Both the position numbers and the translations under genes were made by a program. Below are positions 28,405 through 37,629 of a stretch of 64,000 nt of DNA, one piece after another. The notes beneath the pieces were generated by a model, which worked only from the letters and a program-made list of their open reading frames with translations, was not told the origin of the DNA and did not search any database. The stretch covers positions 310,001 through 374,000 of the forward strand of contig NZ_JAMJXC010000002.1 of the NCBI RefSeq assembly GCF_023571765.1. The letters are read 5' to 3'. The DNA is from Xanthobacter aminoxidans. GTDB taxonomy: Bacteria; Pseudomonadota; Alphaproteobacteria; Rhizobiales; Xanthobacteraceae. Each line of letters starts with the position of its first letter. Within the stretch, counting starts at the first letter, position 1.

Positions 28405-29175
28405 TCAGTGCGACGCGGCGGCCGCCCCGGCCGTCGGCGCGGCAACGGTCCCGGAGCCCGCCACCGCCTGGGCGGGACGGATCTTCACCGTGGCCATGAT
28501 GTACTTCAGATATTCCTTCACCAGCAGCTTCAGCGTCCCGGTATCAGTCCACCAGTTCTCCGGCTCGGTGCGGCTGGTGACGACGGGATAGGCCACCAGC
28601 TCCACATCGGGAAGGGCGCGCGACAATTCCATCATGGCGCGGGGCATGTGCCAGGAGGATGTCACCACCACCAGCGAGCGGAACCGCCGCTCCCGCGTCC
28701 ACTCCGCGGCTTCCAGCGCATTGCCGCGCGTGTTCAGCGCCTTGTGGCCGAGATCGATGCAGCAGTCCATCAGCCGCTCGCCGTCCGGCAGGGCGCGCCG
28801 CATCTCGTCGGACGAGGTGGCGGGATTGACGCCGGTGATGAGCAGGCGCTGGCCGAGCCCTTCATTGAGCAGGGAAACGGCATCGATGATGCGCGACGGC
28901 CCGCCGGTGAGCACGACGATGGCATCGGCCGGCTTCACGCCCGCGGGCTCGCGTCCGGCGATCTGGGTGGTGAAGGCAACGAAGCCGACGCCGGCGACGA
29001 CGGCCCCGATCGCGCCAAGCGTCACAGCTGCGACAGCGAGGCGGCGCAACAGGCTGCGGCGCGGTGCCGGCGATGGCCGCGCGTTCGTGGTCGCCCCGCT
29101 TCTGGCCGTGCCGGTATCGGACTGCCCGGGACCGATTTGCGCCCTCATCCTGCGCTCGGTGCTCGACATGGTCAT
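28405..29175 (-). CDS. YdcF-family (DUF218) membrane-anchored protein
   Basis: Encodes 256 residues. A 40-residue basic N-terminus precedes one transmembrane segment (LAVAAVTLGAIGAVVAGVGFVAF). The DUF218 domain then shows ADAIVVLTGGPSRIIDAVSL, LLITGVNP, TRGNALEAAEWTRE and VVVTSSWHMPRAMMELSRA. Members (E. coli SanA, YdcF, ElyC) act in the envelope and are tied to peptidoglycan or lipid-carrier processes. It is between ftsX and plsC on the same strand, suggesting an envelope operon ftsE-ftsX-ydcF-plsC. Confidence 0.88.
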   Translation of the reverse strand: MTMSSTERRMRAQIGPGQSDTGTARSGATTNARPSPAPRRSLLRRLAVAAVTLGAIGAVVAGVGFVAFTTQIAGREPAGVKPADAIVVLTGGPSRIIDAVSLLNEGLGQRLLITGVNPATSSDEMRRALPDGERLMDCCIDLGHKALNTRGNALEAAEWTRERRFRSLVVVTSSWHMPRAMMELSRALPDVELVAYPVVTSRTEPENWWTDTGTLKLLVKEYLKYIMATVKIRPAQAVAGSGTVAAPTAGAAAASH

Positions 29176-29257
29176 GGAGCCGACGATGGCGCCGGAATGC
29201 GGCAGAGGCGAGGTGACGCACCCCCGGCCACCGCCGCCCCCATCGCCGCGGCGCGAA

Positions 29258-30235
29258 TCATGTGATCGTCCTCAACGTGCGGTAAACGGTGACACGGGAG
29301 GTGAGCGCCGTCGCCAGCGCCACGATCGCCACCGACACGGCGATGCCGAAGAAGCCGAGATAGCCGGGATTGAGCCAGCCGAGCACGGTCGGCAGTTCCG
29401 GATCGCCGCCGAGGCCGAGGCGCGGGAGCGCGGCCAGCGCCCCGAACACGGCCGCCGCCGAGAGCCCGCCGATCAGCCCGCCCTCGGCGCCGATCTTGAG
29501 GAAGTGGCGCTGGAACTGGGCGGCGATGAAGCCATCCCGCGCGCCGACGAAGTGCAGCACCTCCACCACCGAGCGGTTGGTGGCCACCGCCGCGCGGGTG
29601 GCGAACACCACCGAGAGCACGGTGGCGAGCCCCACCAGCACCAGCAGAACCACCGCCACCAGCATCACCCCGTCCGTCACCGCCACCAGGCGGCGCGACC
29701 AGCCGCGATGATCGTCCAGCGTGGCGGTGGGGATGCGGTCGGTCAGCGTGCGCTTGAGCTTGGCGAGATCGGGCGGGCTCGCCCCGTCGAGCCGCACCAC
29801 GATCACCCGCGGCACCGGCAGGTCGCCGAGATCCAGCCCCGAGCCGAGCCACGGCTCCAGCAGCCGGGAGGTCTCCTCGGACGTCAGGACATGCACGTCG
29901 GCGATGCCGGGCGTCTTGCGGGCGATGTCGGCGGCGGCCTGCACCTGGGCGTCGGTGGCCTGCTTCTCGCCGGCGCGGATCTGGATGGTGACTTCCTGCG
30001 TCACGTCGGAGCGCCACTGGCTGGCGGTCGCCCGCACGGCCACTGCCGTGCCGATGGTGAGGCCGGCAAGGAAGGTCATGATGGCCACCACCGCCACCAG
30101 CGCGCGCCCGGCGATGGTGGAGGACGGCACGATGGAAGCCAGCGCCCGCGCCTTGGCGCGCGGCGCCTCGCCCTCGGCCGGCGGCTTCTTGGGCTGCGGG
30201 TTCTGGGGTTGGGTGGCGGCGTCAGTCGTAGACAT
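29258..30235 (-). CDS. ftsX: cell division protein FtsX
   Basis: Encodes 325 residues, the permease-like partner of FtsE. A Pro/Lys-rich cytoplasmic tail is followed by TM1 near residues 40-65 (ALVAVVAIMTFLAGLTIGTA), a periplasmic domain of about 120 residues that should contact peptidoglycan-hydrolase activators, and three TM segments in the C-terminal half. FVGARDGFIAAQFQRHFLK and the last segments are typical of FtsX. Its start overlaps the ftsE stop by 14 nt, so the two are translationally coupled. Confidence 0.95.
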   Translation of the reverse strand: MSTTDAATQPQNPQPKKPPAEGEAPRAKARALASIVPSSTIAGRALVAVVAIMTFLAGLTIGTAVAVRATASQWRSDVTQEVTIQIRAGEKQATDAQVQAAADIARKTPGIADVHVLTSEETSRLLEPWLGSGLDLGDLPVPRVIVVRLDGASPPDLAKLKRTLTDRIPTATLDDHRGWSRRLVAVTDGVMLVAVVLLVLVGLATVLSVVFATRAAVATNRSVVEVLHFVGARDGFIAAQFQRHFLKIGAEGGLIGGLSAAAVFGALAALPRLGLGGDPELPTVLGWLNPGYLGFFGIAVSVAIVALATALTSRVTVYRTLRTIT

Positions 30236-30881
30236 AGAGGCGGCCGTCGGCGATCACGAGGCGGCGGGCGTCGTACTGGTCCATGAGCGCGATGTCATGG
30301 GTGGCCAGCAGCACCGACGTGCCGGACTTGTTGAGTTCGATGAACAGGCGAAGCAGGCGGCGGGCGAGGGTGGGGTCCACATTGCCCGTGGGCTCGTCCG
30401 CCAGCAGGAATTCCGGCCGCCCGATGAGGGCGCGGGCGATGGCCGCGCGCTGCTTCTCGCCGCCCGAGAGCACCGGCGGCAGCACGTGCATCCGGTCGCC
30501 GAGGCCGACCCAGCTCAGAAGCTCCGTCACCTCGCCGCGATAGCTCGCCTCCTCCTTACCGAGCACGCGCAGCGGCAAAGAGACGTTCTCGTAGGTGGTG
30601 AGGTGGTCGAGCAGACGGAAATCCTGGAAGACGATGCCGATGCGCCGGCGCAGCACCGCCACCTCGTCCGGATCAAGGGAAGAGACATCCCGCCCGAACA
30701 AGGTGATGAGCCCGCGCGTCGGCTTCAGCTGGAGGAAGAGGAGGCGCATGAGCGTCGTCTTGCCGGCCCCCGACGGGCCGGTCAGGAACTGGAACGAATT
30801 GGGCTCGATGCCGAAGGACACATCCTTCAGCACCTCCGGGCCCATGCCGTACCTGAGGCCGACGTTCTCGAACCGGACCAC
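30222..30881 (-). CDS. ftsE: cell division ATP-binding protein FtsE
   Basis: Encodes 219 residues. ATPase of the FtsEX complex at the division site. Walker A is GPSGAGKTT (35-43), the Q-loop FQDFRLLDHLTTYENV, signature LSGGEKQRAAIARAL (138-152), Walker B FLLADEPTGNVD and H-loop ATHDIALMD. The GTG at 30881 is chosen because AAGGG lies upstream and the protein then begins VVRFENVGLRYG, as in other FtsE proteins. It is divergent from hpt with about 210 nt between. Confidence 0.96.
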   Translation of the reverse strand: MVRFENVGLRYGMGPEVLKDVSFGIEPNSFQFLTGPSGAGKTTLMRLLFLQLKPTRGLITLFGRDVSSLDPDEVAVLRRRIGIVFQDFRLLDHLTTYENVSLPLRVLGKEEASYRGEVTELLSWVGLGDRMHVLPPVLSGGEKQRAAIARALIGRPEFLLADEPTGNVDPTLARRLLRLFIELNKSGTSVLLATHDIALMDQYDARRLVIADGRLYVYD

Positions 30882-31094
30882 GCCCCAACCCTTCGCTCGA
30901 ATCGCGCCACGGCGCCCCGCCCCACCATAAACGAAGCGGAAGGCGTCGCCACGGGGGCGCGGAAGGCCCGCCCCGTGCGAGTGCCGAAGGGTGGGGAAGG
31001 GTTGTCCCGCATTGCGCCCGCCGGGTCCGGCGGCTATCTCGGAAGAGCGCCCGCGGCCCCGACGGCCACGCTCGCGCTCTGGCGAAGAGGGACC

Positions 31095-31631
31095 ATGAAC
31101 CTGCCGAACGTCAGCGTCCTTTATGACGAGAACCGCATCGCCGCGCGCAACCACGCCCTGGCGGTGGAGATCGCCGCGCATGCGCCCGAGCGGCTGCTCG
31201 CCGTGGCGGTGCTGAAGGGCTCCTTCATCTTCGCCGCCGACCTCCTGCGCGCCATGCACACGTCCGGCCTCGCGCCGGAGGTGGAGTTCATGCACCTCTC
31301 CTCCTATCGCGAGGCGACCATCTCCTCCGGCCAGGTGGAGATCCTGAAGGACGTGGAGAGCGACGTGCGCGACCGCGACGTGCTGCTCATCGACGACATC
31401 CTGGAATCCGGCCGCACCCTCGCCTTCGCCAAGGACCTGCTCATGGCGCGCGGCGCGCGGCGGGTGCTGGTGTGCGTGCTTCTGGAGAAGCCGGGCAAGA
31501 GGGCGGTGCAGATCGAGGCCGATTTCGTCGGCTTCACCTGCCCGGACGTGTTCGTGGTCGGCTACGGCATGGACGTCGCCCACGCCTTCCGGCAACTGCC
31601 CTTCATCGGGCATGTGGAGGGGCTGGAGTAG
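31095..31631 (+). CDS. hpt: hypoxanthine phosphoribosyltransferase
   Basis: Encodes 178 residues. It salvages hypoxanthine and guanine with PRPP. Motifs are VAVLKGSFIFAADLLRA, VEFMHLSSY, the PRPP-binding loop LLIDDILESGRTLAFAKD and GYGMDVAHAFRQLPFIGHV near the C-terminus. The ATG has GAAGAGG upstream. It is a single gene flanked by the convergent 31667-32311 gene. Confidence 0.93.
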   Translation: MNLPNVSVLYDENRIAARNHALAVEIAAHAPERLLAVAVLKGSFIFAADLLRAMHTSGLAPEVEFMHLSSYREATISSGQVEILKDVESDVRDRDVLLIDDILESGRTLAFAKDLLMARGARRVLVCVLLEKPGKRAVQIEADFVGFTCPDVFVVGYGMDVAHAFRQLPFIGHVEGLE

Positions 31632-31666
31632 CCCTCAGCCCCCTCCCCTTCAGCACCCCATAAGTC

Positions 31667-32311
31667 TCAGCCGCCCTTGGCCTTCAGCCGGGACTGGATC
31701 TGCTGGCCGATGTCGAAGGCTCGCTGCTCCAGCAGCACCGGCGTCTCGCAGACATAGATGAGGGACTTGGCACGTTCGTCGAAGATGCGGGTGTCCCAGT
31801 TGAGCTGCTCGTCGAGCTTGCGGCTCTCGGCGGTCTCGGGCGCGGTGATGGAGGTCTGCGCCTTGCTCAGCTCGTCGGCCTCCTCGCGGATGCGGTCGGT
31901 GAGGCGCTGCTGGCCGTGGGCGTAGCGCACGATGCCGTGGATGATCTTGCTGCGCTGGTCGTTGATGATCTCGTAGACCCCCGCCATCACCCGGAGCAGG
32001 CCCTTGTCCGCCTCGGCGCCGGCCTCCTTCACGAAGCCATCGAGCAACGGGCCGAACTCCTTCGCCGGCGTGCGGCGGGAGGCGAGCTTCACTGCGAGGG
32101 AAGCGGCATCCTGGTCGTCGGTCCATTTGCCGGCGGAGGCCGGGTCCGGGCCGCTCCACACCTGCGCGAGGTCGATCTCCGGCGTCCTGCGCTGCGGGCA
32201 GGGCCAGTCGGGATCGCTCTTCGGCTGGGCGGCCAGCGGCCCCGCGCTCAGGACAGCGGCGACCCAAAGGAGCGATACCTGGGCCGAGGCGGCGGCAAGC
32301 GAACGGATCAC
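31667..32311 (-). CDS. secreted protein of the PQQ-linked ABC transporter operon
   Basis: Encodes 214 residues. A signal peptide (about residues 1-28, ending GPLAAQ) is followed by PDWPCPQRRTPEIDLAQVWS and a helical domain with IREEADELSKAQTSITAPET and LNWDTRIFDERAKSLIYVCE. I do not know a function; the four-gene overlap chain argues for a periplasmic accessory of the transporter. The GTG at 32311 has AAAAGGAG upstream and overlaps the permease stop by 4 nt. Confidence 0.78.
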   Translation of the reverse strand: MIRSLAAASAQVSLLWVAAVLSAGPLAAQPKSDPDWPCPQRRTPEIDLAQVWSGPDPASAGKWTDDQDAASLAVKLASRRTPAKEFGPLLDGFVKEAGAEADKGLLRVMAGVYEIINDQRSKIIHGIVRYAHGQQRLTDRIREEADELSKAQTSITAPETAESRKLDEQLNWDTRIFDERAKSLIYVCETPVLLEQRAFDIGQQIQSRLKAKGG

Positions 32312-33189
32312 GCGGCTTCTCCTTTTGGCCCGCCCCGCCGCCCCATGATACCGCGGCCCGGATCGTAGGCGACGACGGCGAGGGCGAAGAAGACGATGGT
32401 GGTGCCGAGCACGACGGCGAAGGCCTGAGGCTCGAACGCGCCGTAGAGCGCGTTGCGCACCAGTTCCACGGCATGGGTGAAGGGGTTGAGAAGGCAGACG
32501 ATGTACAGCGTCTCGCTGGCATCGCGGATGCGCCACAGCGGGTAGAGCGCCGAGGAGGCGAAGAACATCGGGAAGATCACGAAGTTCATCACGCTGGCGA
32601 AATTCTCCAGCTGCCGGATCAGCGAGGAGATGACGAGCCCGATGGCCCCCAGCATCAGCCCGGTGAGGATGAAGGCGGGCAGCGCGGTGAGATAGCCCAT
32701 GGGCGGGATGTCCACCTCCCACAGCCGGGCGATGGCGAGGAAGACATAGACTTGCGCCAGCGACACGCTGACCCCCGCCACCAGCTTGGAGAACAGCAGA
32801 TACCAGCGCGGGAACGGGCTCGTCAGCAGCACCCGCATGGAGCCCACCTCCCGGTCGTAGACCATGGAGAGGGAGGACTGCATGCCGTTGAACAATTGGA
32901 TCATCACCGCGAGGCCCGGCGTCACGTAGACCTCGTAGAGCACGTAGGTCTCGTAAGGCGGGATGATGGAGACGCCGAGGGTCGAGCGGAAGCCGGCGGC
33001 GAAGATGAAGAGCCACACCAGCGGCCGCACCAGCGCCGAGAGGAAGCGCTCCTTCTGCTGCACGAAGCGCAGCAGCTCGCGGCCGACGATGCCGGACATG
33101 CACACCAGATAGCCGGCCGGGCCGAGGTGGCGCGCGGGCGCGGCGGGGGTCTTGCCGACGCTGGCCTCGCGAAGATTCCCCTCGCTCAT
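32308..33189 (-). CDS. ABC transporter permease of the PQQ-dependent alcohol system (PedC-like)
   Basis: Encodes 293 residues, an ABC-2 type permease. After about 30 cytoplasmic residues there are about six membrane segments, including RPLVWLFIFAAGFRSTLGVS, FSKLVAGVSVSLAQVYVFLA and LTALPAFILTGLMLGAIGLV. VYDREVGSMRVLLTSPFPRW is the conserved cytoplasmic loop of this subfamily, which sits with PQQ-dependent alcohol dehydrogenases in many proteobacteria. The ATG at 33189 has GGAGGA upstream and overlaps the ATPase stop by 4 nt. The substrate is unknown. Confidence 0.88.
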   Translation of the reverse strand: MSEGNLREASVGKTPAAPARHLGPAGYLVCMSGIVGRELLRFVQQKERFLSALVRPLVWLFIFAAGFRSTLGVSIIPPYETYVLYEVYVTPGLAVMIQLFNGMQSSLSMVYDREVGSMRVLLTSPFPRWYLLFSKLVAGVSVSLAQVYVFLAIARLWEVDIPPMGYLTALPAFILTGLMLGAIGLVISSLIRQLENFASVMNFVIFPMFFASSALYPLWRIRDASETLYIVCLLNPFTHAVELVRNALYGAFEPQAFAVVLGTTIVFFALAVVAYDPGRGIMGRRGGPKGEAA

Positions 33190-33989
33190 GCCGCGTCCTC
33201 CGCCCGCGCCGCCGTCATGGCCCGAAACGCGGCCTCCAAAGCCGCCGTGGGGCCATCGGGCGCACGCTCTTCCGCCGGCCGCAGATGCGCGCCGGTCACC
33301 TCGCGCGCGGTGCCGTGGGCGATGATGCGGCCCTTGTCGAGCACATAGATGAGATCGTCGGCCCGCACCTCGTCGAAGATGTGGGTGGCCCACAGCACCG
33401 CGAGCCCCTCTTCCGCCACGAGGCGCCGCACGATCTCGACGATGGCGGAGCGCGACGGCAGATCGAGCCCCACCGTCGCCTCGTCCAGCAGCAGCAGGCG
33501 GGGGCGGTGGATGAGCGCGCGGGCGATCTCCACCCGCCGCGACTGGCCGCCCGAGAGGGTGCGCACCTTGTCGTCGACGCGGTCGGCGAGGCCCACCAGC
33601 GCCAGCAATTCGGCGATGCGGGCCTTCACCTCGCGTCCCGCCATGCCGTGCAGGGCGCCGTGATAGGCGAGGTTCTGCCGCACCGACAGGTCGAGGTCGA
33701 GCGTGCGGCTCTGGAACACCACGCCCAGCTCGGCCAAAGCGGCGGAGGGCGCGCGGGAGAGGTCATGGCCGAAGATGCGCACCCGCCCCTCGCGCGTCGC
33801 ATAGAGCCGCGTCGCCAGCGAGAACAACGTGGTCTTGCCCGCGCCGTTCGGCCCCAGCAGCGCGACGAAGCAGCCGGCCGGCACGGTGAGCGAGACGCCA
33901 TCCAGCGCGCGGCGCGCGCCGAAGGCGTGGCTCACCGCCTCGATCGCGAGCGCCGGAACGTGCGCCGGACCTTGCGCAGCATCACTCAT
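33186..33989 (-). CDS. ABC transporter ATPase of the PQQ-dependent alcohol system
   Basis: Encodes 267 residues. Walker A GPNGAGKTT near residues 46-54, Q-loop VVFQSRTLDLDLSVRQN, signature LSGGQSRRVEIARAL near 145-159, Walker B LLLLDEATVGLD and H-loop ATHIFDEV. It pairs with the ABC-2 permease downstream. The ATG at 33989 overlaps the beta-propeller stop by 4 nt. Its family is the one found with PQQ-linked ethanol/methanol oxidation clusters. Confidence 0.93.
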   Translation of the reverse strand: MSDAAQGPAHVPALAIEAVSHAFGARRALDGVSLTVPAGCFVALLGPNGAGKTTLFSLATRLYATREGRVRIFGHDLSRAPSAALAELGVVFQSRTLDLDLSVRQNLAYHGALHGMAGREVKARIAELLALVGLADRVDDKVRTLSGGQSRRVEIARALIHRPRLLLLDEATVGLDLPSRSAIVEIVRRLVAEEGLAVLWATHIFDEVRADDLIYVLDKGRIIAHGTAREVTGAHLRPAEERAPDGPTAALEAAFRAMTAARAEDAA

Positions 33990-34972
33990 TGCGGCGAGAC
34001 CACCACGCCCCACGGCGCGCCGCCGACCTTGATGGACTTCACCACCTTGAGGTCCTGCACATCGATCACCGACACGTCGTTGGAATTGCCGTTGGTGGTG
34101 AAGAGCAGCTTCTCGTCCGGGGTGAAGGCGAGCTGCCAGACCCGCTGGCCGACGAGGAGATACTTCTGCACCTCGAACGTCTCGGCATTCACCACCGCCA
34201 CCCGGTTCGCCGGGCCCAGCGCGACGAAGGCGGTCTTGCCGTCCTTCGTCAGGCGCACGCCCACGGGCTGGATCGCCTCCTTGGACACGCCGGGGATCTG
34301 GAACGTGACCTTGTGGATGATCTTGCGCGTCTCGGGATCGATGACGGACACCGTGCCGCCGACCTCGGCGGAGACCCACAGGCGCTTGCCGTCCTTGGAG
34401 AATTCGGCGAAGCGCGGGCGCGCATCCACCAGCACGTTGGCGAAAATCTTGTTGGTCTTGGTGTCGATGAAGTGGGCCATACTGGTGGTTTCGGAGGTGG
34501 CCACCAGCGTCGCCCCGTCCGGGCTCACCGCCATGCCTTCCGGCTCGGTGCCCACCGGCACCTGCGCCACCACCTTGTTCTGCTCCACGTCGAGGACCGT
34601 GACCTGGTTGTCGTCCTCGTTGGCGATGTAGAGCGGATTACCCGAGGGGTGCAGCGCGAACAGTTCCGGGTCGGGGCCGGACTTCAGCTTGCGCATGACC
34701 TTGAGCGTGGCGGGATCGATGGCCAGCACCGCATGGTCGTCGCTGGCGCACAGGAACAGCACCTTGCCGTCCGGGCTCATGGTGATGCCGCGCGGCCGGC
34801 GGCCGATCTTCACCGTCTGCTTGGCTTCCAGCGTGGTCGAATCGATGACGGTGATGGAATTGCCGCGCTCGTTGGAGACGTAGACCGTATAGGCCGAAGC
34901 CGCATCCGCCGCCGTCAGCGCGGCGGCTCCGGCGAGAAGGGCAACGAGCCGGCGCAGGGCGGTCGGGGTCAT
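33986..34972 (-). CDS. PQQ-dependent catabolism-associated beta-propeller protein
   Basis: Encodes 328 residues. A signal peptide (ending ADAASA|YT) is followed by about seven YVTN-type blades, each with a variant of VxVIDxxTxKV and GxxPxGIxxSPDGK; examples are VYVSNERGNSITVIDSTTLE and GNPLYIANEDDNQVTVLDVE. It should be periplasmic. The ATG at 34972 has GGAGGAAA upstream. It lies between the binding protein (64 nt upstream) and the ABC ATPase. The exact role is unknown; the neighbourhood points to PQQ-linked alcohol oxidation. Confidence 0.9.
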   Translation of the reverse strand: MTPTALRRLVALLAGAAALTAADAASAYTVYVSNERGNSITVIDSTTLEAKQTVKIGRRPRGITMSPDGKVLFLCASDDHAVLAIDPATLKVMRKLKSGPDPELFALHPSGNPLYIANEDDNQVTVLDVEQNKVVAQVPVGTEPEGMAVSPDGATLVATSETTSMAHFIDTKTNKIFANVLVDARPRFAEFSKDGKRLWVSAEVGGTVSVIDPETRKIIHKVTFQIPGVSKEAIQPVGVRLTKDGKTAFVALGPANRVAVVNAETFEVQKYLLVGQRVWQLAFTPDEKLLFTTNGNSNDVSVIDVQDLKVVKSIKVGGAPWGVVVSPQ

Positions 34973-35036
34973 CGGGTTTCCTCCAGAATTCGGGCGTGTG
35001 TGGCGCGATTCGCGTCGCGCGCTTTGTCCCGGCATT

Positions 35037-36326
35037 TCAGTTCAGCCGGCATTTGGATTCGCGCTCGTCCATGCCGAGGGTATCGAGCGGGGTGCGCTGG
35101 TGCAGAAAGCCCTCCTCCGGCGCCACCGAGACGATGCCGAGGGGCTGGGCGATGAGGAGGGGTTGGCGCACCTGCTGGTCCCACGGCCGCACGCTCACCG
35201 GCACGCCCTTGAAGGCGGCGAGGCTGAAGTCGGGCGAGCGCATGAACTTCGCCAGCGCCACCGGGTCCGCCGTCTTGGCGCGGGTCGCGGCCTCGCCGAC
35301 CATGCGCACGGCGAGCCACGCCTGATAGTCGGTCGCGCGCATGGGGCGGCCCGTGGCGCGCAGGAAGCGGTTCTGCAATTGGGCCGAGCCCCATGCATCC
35401 TGCGCCGGATGCCAGGTGCCCGCGGTCAGGCCCTGCGTACCCACCACAAGGCGGGGCTCGAAGGTGCGGAAGGGGATGTAATTGCCGAAATCGTTGGCCT
35501 CGTCCGCCACCACCAGCACGTCCGCATCCACGCCCCGGCTGAACACCAGCGCGTCGGAGCGGGTGATGCTGTCCGAGCGGTCGCGCCCCAGCGGGCCGAA
35601 GGTCCACGGCTTGTCGGCGACGATCTTGAGCCCGAACTTCTTCGCCGATTTGCGCAGCGCGTCGGCATAGAGCTGATCCGCCGGGTTCGGCCCGACGATG
35701 AGGAACAGCTTGGTCCAGCGCTTCATGGCGAGGAACTGCATCAGCGCGTCCGCCAGCATCGCCCGGCTGGGCGCGACGTGGAAGACATCGGCCCGGCACT
35801 GCTCGGCGCGCAGCGCATCGTCGGTGGCGCCGATGTTGAACAGGGTGACACCCTTGCCCTTCACCGCATCGTCCACCTTGAGAAGGTCCGCCGCCGGCAA
35901 ATTGACGACCAGAAGCTTGATGCCACCGTCCGCCAGCTTGCGCGCCGCCTCGCCCGCATCCTCGTCCTCGGCCAGAGTGACCGGCTCCAGCGCATAGCTC
36001 TGGCCGGTGAACTGGCCGGTCGTGTTGTTGTCCTTGATGGCGAGTTCGGCGCCGGCCACCGCATCATCCGCCGGCACGGCGAGAAGATCGTAGAGCGGCG
36101 GCGGAGGAACCTCGCGGGTGAGAAGGCCGAGCCGCAGCTCCACGGGAGCGGGCGTTTGGACGGCTTCGGCAGACTGGGGCGCCCCACCTCCAGGTTGCTG
36201 CGCCAGCGCCGTCCCGACACCGCCCGCGGCGCCCAGCAGCACGGCGCAGGCCGCGGCGAGGAGCAGGCGGGGCCAGCCAGGACCCGGCCAGTCGAGGCGC
36301 CAAGAAAGGCTCATGGGAAGGCTCAT
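35037..36326 (-). CDS. periplasmic binding protein of the PQQ-dependent alcohol ABC system
   Basis: Encodes 429 residues. A long N-terminus with an export signal ending GTALAQ near residue 42 is followed by a branched-chain-amino-acid-type periplasmic binding fold: VELRLGLLTREVPPPPLYDL, AVAGAELAIKDNNTTGQFTG, LFNIGATDDALRAEQCRADV with conserved Cys, and RFLRATGRPMRATDYQAWLA. It is first in the minus-strand operon, with the propeller, ATPase and permease after it. The ATG at 36326 is taken, but ATG at 36314 is as good and neither has a clear ribosome-binding site. The frame stays open to 36956, where it is antisense to another gene. Confidence 0.88.
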   Translation of the reverse strand: MSLPMSLSWRLDWPGPGWPRLLLAAACAVLLGAAGGVGTALAQQPGGGAPQSAEAVQTPAPVELRLGLLTREVPPPPLYDLLAVPADDAVAGAELAIKDNNTTGQFTGQSYALEPVTLAEDEDAGEAARKLADGGIKLLVVNLPAADLLKVDDAVKGKGVTLFNIGATDDALRAEQCRADVFHVAPSRAMLADALMQFLAMKRWTKLFLIVGPNPADQLYADALRKSAKKFGLKIVADKPWTFGPLGRDRSDSITRSDALVFSRGVDADVLVVADEANDFGNYIPFRTFEPRLVVGTQGLTAGTWHPAQDAWGSAQLQNRFLRATGRPMRATDYQAWLAVRMVGEAATRAKTADPVALAKFMRSPDFSLAAFKGVPVSVRPWDQQVRQPLLIAQPLGIVSVAPEEGFLHQRTPLDTLGMDERESKCRLN

Positions 36327-36486
36327 GGGCAATCGGGGCTCAGTCGATCCGGGTCGTCGGGAGGGGAAGATGTAGCCATCATCAGCCAAAAACGGCAACC
36401 GAATAGACATAAGAAAACAATAAGATGATCTCTCCTTGCCAGCGCCGGGCCGGCTGTGACACGCTCCCGACTGCCAAAGGTTCCCG

Positions 36487-37038
36487 ATGATGTCCGGCGC
36501 TCGTTTCGTCTTTGCCCTTCTTTTCGCAGGCGCAACATTTTTCAGCGTGACAGGCCGCAGCTTTGCCGCGCCCGTCCCTATGGCCATCTTCGGCTTCGAG
36601 TTATTTGACGATACGGCAGACCAGCGCAACAGCATCCGTGCGGAACAGGATGCGCGGCTCAAACTCATCAATGCCGAACTCGTGCGCCTGCTCGTCGAAA
36701 CTGGGCAGGTGACACCGGTCGATCTCAAGCCCTTCGCCGCGCGCATCGAGGAGGCCTCCCCCTTCTTCAAGTGCAATGCCTGCGAGAACGAGATCGCCGC
36801 CGATGCCGGAGCGCGGTTCGAGGCGGTGGGCGTGGTGCGCAAGGTGTCCAATCTCATCCTGTCCATCGAGCTGCAGGTGCGCGAAGTCGACCTGAAGGGC
36901 GTCGAAAGCAGCGCGAAGGTCGTGCGCGCGGGGCAGGTCGATATCCGTGGCAACACCGACGATTCCTGGATGCGCGGCGTGCGCTATTTGATGAAGAACC
37001 GCATTTTCGCCCCGGGTCTGCCCGAGCTTTCCCAATGA
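36487..37038 (+). CDS. DUF3280-like secreted protein of the PQQ locus
   Basis: Encodes 183 residues. Signal peptide MMSGARFVFALLFAGATFFS, ending SFA|APV. The mature domain begins VPMAIFGFELFDDTADQRNS, which fits the DUF3280/DUF2380 group seen next to PQQ-dependent dehydrogenase genes. The pair FKCNACENEIAADAG gives a CxxC motif. The start has AAAGG upstream. It is first of a plus-strand operon divergent from the ABC genes. Confidence 0.8.
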   Translation: MMSGARFVFALLFAGATFFSVTGRSFAAPVPMAIFGFELFDDTADQRNSIRAEQDARLKLINAELVRLLVETGQVTPVDLKPFAARIEEASPFFKCNACENEIAADAGARFEAVGVVRKVSNLILSIELQVREVDLKGVESSAKVVRAGQVDIRGNTDDSWMRGVRYLMKNRIFAPGLPELSQ

Positions 37039-37092
37039 CGCGGCCGTCCGGCCCGTTCACCATCGACCAAACACTGTTGGAGGAACGTTTCC

Positions 37093-37629
37093 ATGAGGCA
37101 GATGATTGCCGCCGCGGCGGCGCTGGCGGTCGCGATGATCCCGCTCGCCGCTGACGCGCACGGCCCCACCCGCAAGAAGGTGACGGAGAGCGTCGAGATC
37201 AACGCGCCGGCCGACAAGGTCTGGGCCGTGATCTCCAATTTCCAGGACATGAGCTGGCATCCCGCCGTCGACAAGCAGGAAGGCAAGGGCGGCAACGCCG
37301 TGGATGCCACGCGCCTGCTCACCCTCAAGGGCGGCGGCACCCTCGACGAGGTGCTGGTGAAGTACGAGCCGGAGCAGAAGACCTATTCCTACCGCATCAA
37401 CGCGGTGGACGTGAAAGTGCTGCCGGTGACCAACTATTCCTCCACCATCGCGGTCATTCCCGTCGACGCCACCCACACCAAGGTGGAGTGGCGCGGCGCC
37501 TTCTATCGCGGCTACCCCAACAACGACCCGCCGCCGGAACTGAGCGACGAGGCCGCAGTCGCCGCCGTGACCGCGGTCTATCGCGGCGGGCTCGACGCCC
37601 TGAAGGCCAAGGTCGAAAAGGGCTCCTGA
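37093..37629 (+). CDS. SRPBCC-family secreted protein (MxaD-like)
   Basis: Encodes 178 residues. A signal peptide (ending PLAADA|HG) is followed by the START/Bet v1-like SRPBCC fold: VTESVEINAPADKVWAVISN, DMSWHPAVDKQEGKGGNAVD, VEWRGAFYRGYPNNDPPPEL and a C-terminal helix AVAAVTAVYRGGLDALKAKV. MxaD of methylotrophs, a periplasmic protein that aids electron transfer from methanol dehydrogenase to cytochrome, has this layout. The ATG has TTGGAGGAA upstream. The next gene overlaps its stop by 1 nt (TGATG). Confidence 0.87.
   Translation: MRQMIAAAAALAVAMIPLAADAHGPTRKKVTESVEINAPADKVWAVISNFQDMSWHPAVDKQEGKGGNAVDATRLLTLKGGGTLDEVLVKYEPEQKTYSYRINAVDVKVLPVTNYSSTIAVIPVDATHTKVEWRGAFYRGYPNNDPPPELSDEAAVAAVTAVYRGGLDALKAKVEKGS

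Noticed and set aside
35037-36956. Long N-terminal extension of the binding-protein frame to 36956
   Set aside because: The extra part is antisense to the DUF3280-like gene and has no signal or homology.
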